Source of the DNA: Dehalococcoides mccartyi
GTDB lineage: Bacteria; Chloroflexota; Dehalococcoidia; UBA2979
Reading direction: 5' to 3'
Length of the DNA: 7,586 nt
Assembly (NCBI GenBank): GCA_945888895.1
Contig: CAMDAY010000103.1
Location: 1-7,586 of the forward strand
A model generated the notes under the pieces. It saw only the letters and a program-made list of their open reading frames with translations. It had not been told where the DNA came from and made no database searches. Of this stretch, positions 1-5,656 are shown piece by piece. The translations under genes were made by a program, and so were the position numbers. Position 1 is the stretch's first letter, and each line of letters opens with the position of its first letter.

Positions 1-89
1 TCGCTGAACACGGTCGCGCGCGCGTAGTCGCCCTGCGCAAGACGCACGCACTGTCCGCCGCGGATGTCGATCGCCGGGATCACGTCCAT
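1..89 (-). CDS. hisA: HisA, 1-(5-phosphoribosyl)-5-[(5-phosphoribosylamino)methylideneamino]imidazole-4-carboxamide isomerase (N-terminal fragment)
   Basis: HisA catalyses the Amadori isomerisation of ProFAR to PRFAR, the step that feeds the HisH-HisF synthase in cytosolic histidine biosynthesis. Only the first 29 codons lie in the window; the gene runs off the left edge. The translation begins MDVIPAIDIRGGQCVRLAQG, the first strand and loop of the HisA (beta/alpha)8 barrel. It carries the catalytic Asp of the PAID motif (D8) and the RGG-CVRL block that helps bind phosphate. This separates it from HisF, which starts with a K-RIIPCLD-type motif. The ATG at 89-87 is preceded by a weak AGG (102-100) 10 nt upstream. 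The gene follows hisH by 42 nt on the same strand, so the two are probably co-transcribed. A bifunctional HisA/PriA as in actinobacteria cannot be excluded from this fragment. Confidence 0.93.
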   Translation of the reverse strand, partial: MDVIPAIDIRGGQCVRLAQGDYARATVFS

Positions 90-120
90 GTGCTGGTTAC
101 CTGCTTCTCGATTGAGCCAT

Positions 121-135
121 GTGACCTTCGGTCAC
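121..135. repeat. Perfect 6-bp inverted repeat over the hisH stop codon
   Basis: GTGACC and GGTCAC flank a 3-nt centre. On the his mRNA this could form a 6-bp hairpin with a GAA loop that contains the hisH TGA. No T-run follows, so it is not a typical intrinsic terminator. It lies in the 42-nt hisH-hisA gap; a role in termination/reinitiation or RNA stability is a guess, and a chance palindrome is possible at this GC content. Confidence 0.35.
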
Positions 136-806
136 GGGGTCGCCGGCACGTCAGGCGCGATCGAGCCGCGCTCGCGCGCAAGTCGCAGGAAGTTGGCGTA
201 CAGCCGTAGTCCCGCGGCACCTGACTTCTCGGGGTGGAACTGCGTCGCGATCACGTTGTCGCGCCCGACCACCGACGCGAACGTGACGCCGAGGTAGTCA
301 GTCAGCCCGATCACCACGTCCGCCTGTGAGGGCGCCGGGTGATACGAGTGCACGAAGTAGAAAAACGAGTCCTGGTCGATGCCGTCGAACACCGGGTGCA
401 GCGGCAGGCCGGTGTCGGCGTCGGGACGCACGGTCACGGTGTTCCAGCCCATGTGCGGCACGGTCATGCCGTAGGGGAAGCGCACGATGCGCCCACCGAG
501 GACGCCGAGGCACTCGTGCTCGCCCTCCTCCTCCGACACCTCGAACAGCGCCTGCATCCCCATGCACACGCCGAGGAACGGCCGCCCGGACGCGATGTAG
601 TCGCGGATCGGCCCGTCGAGGCCACCGTCGCGCAGGTTCTTCATGGTATCGGCGGCGGCACCCACGCCCGGGAGGATCAGCGCCTTCGCCCCGGCGATCG
701 CGCCGGCGTTCGCGGTCACGGCCGCCTCGACCCCCGCGTGGGAGACGGCGCGCGCCACGCTACGCAGGTTGCCTGCGCCGTAGTCGACGATCACCACGTC
801 CGCCAT
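132..806 (-). CDS. hisH: HisH, imidazole glycerol phosphate synthase glutaminase subunit
   Basis: This 224-residue class I glutamine amidotransferase releases ammonia from glutamine and channels it to HisF, which converts PRFAR to IGP and AICAR. The full triad is visible: nucleophile C81 in GRPFLGVCMGMQ, and H191 and E193 in ATQFHPEKSG. Also present are the N-terminal VVIVDYGAGNL strand-loop, the oxyanion-strand motif PGVGA (46-50), PHMGWN (117-122) and FYFVHSYH (149-156), all typical of HisH. Length is slightly above the usual 200-215 because of a short C-terminal tail. I chose the ATG at 806 because GGAGAG (817-812) lies 5 nt upstream and the product then starts directly with the conserved strand; a TTG seven codons earlier (827) has no such signal. 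It is the first gene of a leftward his unit, with hisA next, and is divergent from ligA. Confidence 0.97.
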   Translation of the reverse strand: MADVVIVDYGAGNLRSVARAVSHAGVEAAVTANAGAIAGAKALILPGVGAAADTMKNLRDGGLDGPIRDYIASGRPFLGVCMGMQALFEVSEEEGEHECLGVLGGRIVRFPYGMTVPHMGWNTVTVRPDADTGLPLHPVFDGIDQDSFFYFVHSYHPAPSQADVVIGLTDYLGVTFASVVGRDNVIATQFHPEKSGAAGLRLYANFLRLARERGSIAPDVPATP

Positions 807-857
807 GACGGCTCTCCGCTGGTTCAAGGCGCTGGCTGAGTTCGGGGTTCAGCATCC

Positions 858-863
858 AGTGTA
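858..863 (-). promoter_or_regulatory. Candidate -10 element for hisH
   Basis: TACACT on the minus strand, five of six matches to TATAAT, about 50 nt before the hisH ATG. It predicts a start near 851 and a leader of roughly 45 nt that carries the GGAGAG ribosome-binding site. No convincing -35 hexamer is seen at the right distance. It lies in the 141-bp divergent spacer shared with ligA, where nothing else is recognisable apart from the ligA element. Confidence 0.4.
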
Positions 864-935
864 CCGCCGAGGTCCGACACGCGCCCGGGACCGCCGCCCG
901 TGCCACGGAGCGGCGATCGCAGCCGGGCGGCGCGG

Positions 936-941
936 TATCCT
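936..941 (+). promoter_or_regulatory. Candidate -10 element of ligA, predicting a leaderless transcript
   Basis: TATCCT keeps the key T, A and final T of the -10 consensus. It ends 6 nt before the ligA ATG, so with standard -10 geometry the transcription start falls on the A of the start codon (948). No Shine-Dalgarno exists upstream: the nearest G-rich run, near 924-929, is too far away. The -35 position (913-918) holds no TTGACA-like hexamer. This TAnnnT-6nt-ATG layout is the known signature of leaderless genes in several high-GC phyla. Confidence 0.5.
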
Positions 942-947
942 CGACGT

Positions 948-3047
948 ATGACCAGCGACCAGGTGGCCGAGCAGCGCGAGCTCGAGGCGGCGCGGATCCG
1001 CGTCGATGAGTTGCGCACGCAGATCCGCTACCACGACCACCGCTACTACACGCTGTCGCAGCCCGAGATCGGCGACACGCAATACGACCTGCTCCTCCGC
1101 GAGCTGCGCGACCTCGAAGCGCGCTTCCCCGATCTCGTGACCCCGGACTCCCCGACACAGCGCGTCAGCGGTGAGGCGACCGTCGAGTTCACGGGCGTAC
1201 AGCACCGTGAGCCGATGCTCTCGTTGGGCAACGTGTTCAACGCCGATGAGCTAGCCGCCTGGTACGCGCGCGCCGTGCGCCGCATCGAGCGCGAGGACCT
1301 GCGCTTCGTCTGCGAACCGAAGATCGACGGCCTCGCGATCTCGCTCGTGTACGAGGGCGGGCGCTTCGTACAGGGCGCGACCCGCGGCGACGGCTTCCGC
1401 GGCGAGGACATCACCGCCAACCTGCGCACGCTGCGCGCGATCCCGCTCGTGCTCAACGCCCCGCCCGAGTCGCTCCCGCGCGCGTTCGAGGTGCGCGGTG
1501 AGGTGTACATGTCGAAGACGGAGTTCGAGCGCCTCAACGAGGAACGCCGTCTCGCGGGCGAGCAGCTCTACATGAACCCGCGCAACACGGCGGCGGGATC
1601 GCTGCGCCAGCTCGATCCGAAGATCACCGCCGCGCGTCGCCTCGACCTGTTCATCTACCAGCTCGGCTGGGTCGAGGGCCACCGCCCCGTCGACGCCCAC
1701 TCCGATGCGATGTCGTGGCTAGGCGGGCTCGGCCTGCCGACGAACCCGCTGACGCAGACGTTCGGCAGCATCGAAGAGGTCGCGGGGTTCTGCGAGGGCT
1801 GGGTCGAGCAGCGCGACGCGCTGGAGTACGGCATCGACGGCGTCGTAATCAAGATCGACGACTACAACGCGCAGCGCGAGCTCGGCGTCGTCGGCCGCGA
1901 GCCGCGATGGGCGATTGCGTGGAAGTTCCCCGCCGAGCAGGCCGTCACGCGCCTCCGCCAGATCGAGGTGTCCGTGGGCCGTACCGGCGTCCTGACGCCG
2001 TTCGCCGCGCTCGAGCCTGTGTTCGTCGGCGGCGCGAACGTGAGCCTTGCCACGCTGCACAACCTCGATCACATCCACGAGCTCGACATCCGCGCAGGCG
2101 ACGACGTGATCGTGCAGCGTGCGGGCGACGTCATCCCGCAGGTCGTGGCGCCCGTGCTGTCGAGGCGCGAAGGCCGCGAGGCCGACCTCGTGCCGTTCGA
2201 GATGCCCTCGACCTGCCCCGTGTGCGGCGGCGAGGTGCGGCGCAACGAGAACGAGGCCGCGTACTACTGCATGAACCGTCGGTGTCCCGCGCAGCTCTCG
2301 CGCGGCGTCGAGCATTTCGCCTCGCGCGGCGCGATGGACATCGAGGGCTTCGGCGAAAAGATGGCGTTCCAACTGGTCGACACGCTGCGCCCGGACAGCG
2401 CCCTCCACTACATCGAGACGCTCGCGGACATCTATTCGCTCCCCGCCCTGCGCGACGAGCTACTGACCATCCCGCGCATCGGCGAGAAGAAGCTCGATGC
2501 GCTGTTCGCGAACATCGAGGGCAGCAAGCAGCAACCGCTGTCACGCCTCCTCGTCGCGATCACGATCCGCCACGTCGGCAGCGAGACCGCGCGCGCCCTC
2601 GCGGGCCACTTCGGCACGATGTCGGCGCTGCGCGAGGCCGCGCTGGAGGACCTGCAGGCGGTGAACGACATCGGCCCGATCGTCGCGGAGTCTGTCTACG
2701 ACTTCGTGCGTGACTCGGAGAACGCGGCTCTCCTCGACCGCCTCGCGATCGCCGGCGTGCGCATGGACGAAGGTCGAGTCGCGGCGCGCGGCGGCGTCCT
2801 CGACGGTCTGAGCATCGTCGTGACCGGTTCGTTCGCCATCCGTCCGCGCAGCGAACTCGAGGAGTTGATCAAGAGCCTCGGCGGCAAGGTGAGTGGCGCG
2901 GTCAGCAAGAAGACCTCGTTCGTCGTGTCCGGCGAGGGCGGGGGCAGCAAGCGAGACAAGGCTGAGACACTGGGCGTGGAGATCATCGACGAGCAGGAGC
3001 TCTTCGACCGGCTCCGCGGCTTCGGCTGGACTGACGCACCCGCATAG
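948..3047 (+). CDS. ligA: LigA, NAD+-dependent DNA ligase
   Basis: This 699-residue enzyme seals nicks during replication and repair using NAD+. Domains in order: domain Ia with YHDHRYY (28-34), which binds NMN of NAD+; the adenylation domain with active-site lysine K125 in CEPKIDG, DGFRGED (148-154), EVRGEVYM (181-188), NPRNTAAGSLRQ (210-221) and GIDGVVIK (295-302); the OB fold with VGRTGVLTP (343-351), HNLD (371-374) and RAGDVIPQV (391-399); a zinc finger with C423, C426, C441 and C446; helix-hairpin-helix repeats at about 465-595; and a C-terminal BRCT domain at about 615-692, including VTGSF. All four zinc cysteines and the catalytic lysine are present, so it should be active. The length is slightly above the E. 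coli enzyme (671). I prefer the ATG at 948 over the upstream GTG at 900 because conservation begins there and a -10 element sits at leaderless distance. It is divergent from hisH. Confidence 0.98.
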   Translation: MTSDQVAEQRELEAARIRVDELRTQIRYHDHRYYTLSQPEIGDTQYDLLLRELRDLEARFPDLVTPDSPTQRVSGEATVEFTGVQHREPMLSLGNVFNADELAAWYARAVRRIEREDLRFVCEPKIDGLAISLVYEGGRFVQGATRGDGFRGEDITANLRTLRAIPLVLNAPPESLPRAFEVRGEVYMSKTEFERLNEERRLAGEQLYMNPRNTAAGSLRQLDPKITAARRLDLFIYQLGWVEGHRPVDAHSDAMSWLGGLGLPTNPLTQTFGSIEEVAGFCEGWVEQRDALEYGIDGVVIKIDDYNAQRELGVVGREPRWAIAWKFPAEQAVTRLRQIEVSVGRTGVLTPFAALEPVFVGGANVSLATLHNLDHIHELDIRAGDDVIVQRAGDVIPQVVAPVLSRREGREADLVPFEMPSTCPVCGGEVRRNENEAAYYCMNRRCPAQLSRGVEHFASRGAMDIEGFGEKMAFQLVDTLRPDSALHYIETLADIYSLPALRDELLTIPRIGEKKLDALFANIEGSKQQPLSRLLVAITIRHVGSETARALAGHFGTMSALREAALEDLQAVNDIGPIVAESVYDFVRDSENAALLDRLAIAGVRMDEGRVAARGGVLDGLSIVVTGSFAIRPRSELEELIKSLGGKVSGAVSKKTSFVVSGEGGGSKRDKAETLGVEIIDEQELFDRLRGFGWTDAPA

Positions 3048-3074
3048 TCTGGACTTCCGACCCATACGCAGCGC

Positions 3075-3080
3075 TACGCT
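3075..3080 (+). promoter_or_regulatory. Candidate -10 element upstream of the VIT-family gene
   Basis: TACGCT (TAnnnT) lies in the 64-bp ligA-VIT gap and predicts a start near 3087, giving a leader of about 25 nt with the AGGAG site at 3101-3105. No clear -35 hexamer is visible and no iron-box-like palindrome was recognised. The gene could instead be read through from ligA. Confidence 0.3.
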
Positions 3081-3111
3081 CAGGGCGTCTGACACGTCCG
3101 AGGAGTCCCCC

Positions 3112-4245
3112 ATGGCCACAGCAACTGGCACCGACGCGCAGCGCTTCCGCCGCTACCTCAACGAGGAAGTGGACGGTCTCTACATCTACCAGCAGCTCGC
3201 GGAGATCGAGCAGGAGCCGCAGCTCAAGGACGTGTATCACCGCCTCGCGGAGACGGAGACACGCCACCTCAAGCTCTGGCAGACGCAACTCCAGCTCGCG
3301 GGACTGGACGCCTCGGTCGGACGCCCCTCGAGGCGCGCGCGCTTCCTGATGTGGGTCGCGCGCAAGGGCGGCGTGGACCTAGTGCTGCCCGTGATCAAGG
3401 CGTTCGAGAACGATGCGACCGACATGTACGCCGGCGACCTGATCGCCGAGGCGGAGAAACTGCCCGAGGACGAAGCCGCGCACGCGCGCATCTTCGCCGC
3501 GTTGTCCCGGCAGCGCAGTGGCGTGCAGGGATCGGTCATTGGCCGCATCGAGAACCGTCACCGGGCGCTCGGCGGCGGAAACGCGCTGCGCGCCGCTGTC
3601 CTCGGCGCGAACGACGGGCTCGTATCGAACCTCGCGCTCGTCGCGGGCTTCGCGGGGGCCGCGCCCGGACAGGGCGCGATCATCCTCGCAGGCGTCGCCG
3701 GCCTGCTCGCCGGCGCATCCTCGATGGCCCTCGGCGAGTGGATCTCCGTCACCTCGTCCCGGGAGGCCGCCGAGGCCCAGATCGAGGCCGAGCGCGAGGA
3801 GCTGCGCCTCGATCCCGCCGCCGAGGAGGAGGAGCTCGCGCTCATCTACCAGGCGAAGGGACTCCCCCGCCCGGAGGCGGAGCGACTCGCCCACCTCATC
3901 GTCTCCGACTCAGAGCGCGCCCTGAGCACGCTCGCCCGCGAGGAACTGGGCATCGTGCCGGAGGAGCTCGGATCGGCGTGGACCGCCGGTATTGTCTCCT
4001 TCATCCTCTTCGCCATCGGCGCGATCATCCCGGTCATCCCGTTCTTCTTCGACGGAGGGGCCGTTGCCATCGCCATCAGCGCCCTGCTCTCCGCCGGCGC
4101 GCTGTTCCTCGTCGGCGCCGGGATCACGCTGCTGACGGGCCGAAGCATGGTCTACGGGGGCCTGCGGCAGTTGATCCTCGGACTCCTCGCGGCGGTGCTG
4201 ACCTTCGCCATCGGCTCAGCGATCGGCGACGTCACCGGAATCTAG
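3112..4245 (+). CDS. Rubrerythrin/ferritin-like domain fused to VIT1/CCC1 transporter (MbfA/Er-VIT1 type)
   Basis: A 377-residue membrane protein with an N-terminal di-iron four-helix domain and a C-terminal VIT1/CCC1 metal transporter domain. In the first (about 8-132) the ferritin signature is visible as E18/E19 in LNEEVDGLYIYQQ, E49-x-x-H52 in ETETRHLK and E121-x-x-H124 in EDEAAHAR. The VIT part has VLGANDGLVSNLALVAG (D168) in its first helix, SSMALGEWISV (M205, E209) in the second and an acidic cytosolic stretch at about 219-242, the expected metal-binding segment. Membrane helices are predicted near 162-183, 188-212, 290-311, 315-341 and 351-372, the five of the family. Known relatives such as MbfA export iron and protect against iron/peroxide stress, with the ferritin domain sensing or delivering iron; that role and the metal (Fe2+ or Mn2+) are inferred here. 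The ATG has AGGAG 6 nt upstream. It has no functional link to ligA or mreB. Confidence 0.92.
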   Translation: MATATGTDAQRFRRYLNEEVDGLYIYQQLAEIEQEPQLKDVYHRLAETETRHLKLWQTQLQLAGLDASVGRPSRRARFLMWVARKGGVDLVLPVIKAFENDATDMYAGDLIAEAEKLPEDEAAHARIFAALSRQRSGVQGSVIGRIENRHRALGGGNALRAAVLGANDGLVSNLALVAGFAGAAPGQGAIILAGVAGLLAGASSMALGEWISVTSSREAAEAQIEAEREELRLDPAAEEEELALIYQAKGLPRPEAERLAHLIVSDSERALSTLAREELGIVPEELGSAWTAGIVSFILFAIGAIIPVIPFFFDGGAVAIAISALLSAGALFLVGAGITLLTGRSMVYGGLRQLILGLLAAVLTFAIGSAIGDVTGI

Positions 4246-4249
4246 ATCG

Positions 4250-4289
4250 GATTCCGCGATACTCGTGGGTGGGTGTCCCACGGCGAATC
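4250..4289 (+). terminator. Bulged stem-loop just after the VIT-family gene, possible terminator
   Basis: An inner stem CGTGGG/CCCACG (4264-4269 with 4277-4282, 7-nt loop) is extended by GC/GC and GATTC/GAATC (4250-4254 with 4285-4289), with a 6-nt bulge and a single-base bulge on the 5' side. It starts 4 nt after the stop codon and lies before the mreB promoter, the right place for a terminator. No T-run follows, so intrinsic termination is uncertain; it may instead protect the mRNA 3' end. Confidence 0.35.
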
Positions 4290-4319
4290 TCCGCTGTGTC
4301 GATTAGCCAGACTTGAGGT

Positions 4320-4349
4320 TTGCGGCGCGGCTGAAGGCGCTGCTATTGT
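4320..4349 (+). promoter_or_regulatory. Extended -10 promoter of the mre operon
   Basis: TTGCGG (4320-4325), an 18-nt spacer and TATTGT (4344-4349) preceded by TGC, giving an extended -10 (TGnTATTGT). This is the best sigma-A-type promoter in the window and predicts a start near 4356, about 73 nt before the proposed mreB start. A second -35-like TTGAGG at 4313 is too far away (25 nt). The remainder of the 183-bp gap holds the stem-loop behind the VIT gene and the structured leader. Confidence 0.55.
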
Positions 4350-4364
4350 CTGGTGGTCGGGTTC

Positions 4365-4418
4365 TCCGGAGCCTCTCCGGAAGGCAAGACACCAACGCCG
4401 CCCTCTCCCCATTAGGGC
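4365..4418 (+). promoter_or_regulatory. Structured 5' leader of mreB
   Basis: Two short hairpins can form in the predicted mreB leader. The first is TCCGGAG/CTCCGGA with a 3-nt loop (4365-4381). The second is GCCCT/AGGGC with a 9-nt loop (4400-4404 with 4414-4418), which would pair the only SD-like sequence (AGGG, 4414-4417) before the proposed TTG start. It resembles no riboswitch family I recognise. Control of mreB translation is an inference. Confidence 0.3.
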
Positions 4419-4428
4419 CAGTGACTCT

Positions 4429-5490
4429 TTGATTAATCCGCTCTCGTCCTTCCTGGGAATGTTCTCCCACGACATCGGCATAGACCTCGGCACCGCGAAC
4501 ACCCTGGTGAGCGTGCGTGGCCGCGGCATCGTCATCGACGAACCGTCAGTGGTCGCCATCGACCGCGTGTCGAAGCGCGTGCTCGCGATCGGCGCCGAGG
4601 CGAAGCGCATGGTCGGCCGCACGCCCTCGACGATCGTGGCGGTGCGACCGCTGCGCGACGGTGTGATCTCCGACTTCGCCACGACCGAGAAGATGCTCCA
4701 GTACTTCATCCGCTCCGTGAACGAACGGTTCGGCCTCGGCATCCCCAAGCCCCGCGTCGTCGTCGGCATCCCCTCCGGGGCGACCGAGGTCGAGAAGCGC
4801 GCCGTGCATGACGCGGCGATGGCCGCCGGCGCGCGCTCCGCATTCCTCATCGAGGAGCCGATGGCCGCCGCAATCGGCTCCGGCCTGCCCGTCATGGACG
4901 CCGCTGGGTCGATGTGCGTCGACATCGGCGGCGGCACCACCGAGGTCGCCGTGATCGCCCTCGGCGGCATCGTGCGCTCTCAGTCGGTGCGCGCGGCGGG
5001 CGACGCGATGGACCAGGCGATCATCGACTACGCCCGGCAGGTGCATAACACCCTCATCGGTGAGCGCACCGCCGAGCAGATCAAGATCGAAGCGGGCTCG
5101 GCGTTCCCCCTCGACGAGGAGTGGACTGTCGACCTCCGCGGACGCGACCTCGCGACCGGTCTGCCGAAGACGATCGAGCTCTCCACCGTCGAGTTGCGCG
5201 ACGCGCTCTCCGCGGTGACGAACGAGATCGTCCGCGCGGTCCGCGCCACGATCGAGACCACGCCACCCGAGCTGGTCGCCGACCTGATGATGCGCGGCAT
5301 CGCGATGACCGGGGGCGGCGCGCTGCTGCGCGGCCTCGACCGGCGTGTTGCGACGGAGACGCGGTTCCCGGTGTACGTGACTGAAGACCCGCTGCGCACC
5401 GTGGTGCGCGGCTGCGCCGAGGCGCTCGAGGAAGCGGAGACCCTGCAGAAGGTGCAGGCCGCCGTCTCGAGCCGACGAGCGCCGCGGTAG
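4429..5490 (+). CDS. mreB: MreB, actin-like rod-shape determining protein
   Basis: MreB polymerises into membrane-bound filaments that guide lateral peptidoglycan synthesis together with MreC, MreD, RodA and PBP2. From the TTG at 4429 it is 353 residues, usual for the family (E. coli 347). Nucleotide-binding motifs are intact: phosphate-1 DIGIDLGTANTLV (15-27), IEEPMAAAIG (141-150), phosphate-2 DIGGGTTEVAVI (165-176) and adenosine motif MTGGGALLRGLD (293-304). ERTAEQIKIEAGSA (202-215) is also typical. Start choice: the ATG at 4459 has GGGA directly abutting it, too close to act as an SD. E. coli MreB begins seven residues before the same GMFSxD block (MLKKFRGMFSND), and here INPLSSFLGMFSHD extends upstream in frame to a TTG with AGGG 11 nt before it. 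If the ATG is used the protein is 343 residues and lacks this segment. It is the first gene of the mre cluster, behind its own promoter. Confidence 0.96.
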   Translation: MINPLSSFLGMFSHDIGIDLGTANTLVSVRGRGIVIDEPSVVAIDRVSKRVLAIGAEAKRMVGRTPSTIVAVRPLRDGVISDFATTEKMLQYFIRSVNERFGLGIPKPRVVVGIPSGATEVEKRAVHDAAMAAGARSAFLIEEPMAAAIGSGLPVMDAAGSMCVDIGGGTTEVAVIALGGIVRSQSVRAAGDAMDQAIIDYARQVHNTLIGERTAEQIKIEAGSAFPLDEEWTVDLRGRDLATGLPKTIELSTVELRDALSAVTNEIVRAVRATIETTPPELVADLMMRGIAMTGGGALLRGLDRRVATETRFPVYVTEDPLRTVVRGCAEALEEAETLQKVQAAVSSRRAPR

Positions 5491-5504
5491 CGGCAACTGA
5501 CCGA

Positions 5505-5525
5505 CCGCCTCGCTCGTCGAGGCGG
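5505..5525 (+). other. Hairpin 1 in the mreB-mreC spacer
   Basis: CCGCCTCG and CGAGGCGG form a perfect 8-bp stem around a 5-nt loop, starting 15 nt after the mreB stop. No U-tract follows. Together with the next hairpin it could attenuate transcription into mreC or stabilise the mreB 3' end. Confidence 0.5.
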
Positions 5526-5530
5526 CCGCA

Positions 5531-5562
5531 TTCGTGGTGGCCCGGCCAGGGGCCGCCACGAA
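5531..5562 (+). other. Hairpin 2 in the mreB-mreC spacer, 13-bp stem
   Basis: TTCGTGGTGGCCC (5531-5543) pairs with GGGCCGCCACGAA (5550-5562) around a 6-nt loop; all 13 positions pair, with one G-U wobble at 5538/5555. It begins 5 nt after hairpin 1. A C/T-rich stretch rather than a U-tract follows. The 166-bp spacer contrasts with the overlapping genes further downstream, which suggests this structure has a job such as partial termination or RNase protection. The rest of the spacer, 5563-5644, shows nothing recognisable. Confidence 0.55.
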
Positions 5563-5656
5563 CTCTCTCCTCCCCACCGCCATGCGTCTCGGACGCGCGG
5601 CAAGCGATCAGCGGCGCGGCCTCCCGAGGTCGCCGTCCGCCGTGTGGAGGCGACAC

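Noticed and set aside
13..24. Alternating CG run as a possible simple repeat or Z-DNA site
   Set aside because: It is short and encodes Ala-Arg-Ala in hisA, so codon choice explains it.
807..827. TTG at 827 as an earlier hisH start
   Set aside because: It adds seven residues with no family support and lacks an SD, whereas the ATG at 806 has GGAGAG 5 nt upstream.
900..947. GTG at 900 as the ligA start
   Set aside because: The extra 16 residues are Arg-rich and unlike LigA N-termini; the -10 element at 936-941 would lie inside the coding region.
1715..2713. 332-codon plus-strand frame inside ligA
   Set aside because: Its Arg/Pro-rich, low-complexity translation overlaps the zinc-finger and HhH regions of LigA in another frame; it is a GC-driven shadow.
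4546..5583. 345-codon minus-strand frame opposite mreB
   Set aside because: Antisense to the conserved MreB motifs, with biased composition (Asp/His/Ala/Gly/Arg) and no recognisable family.
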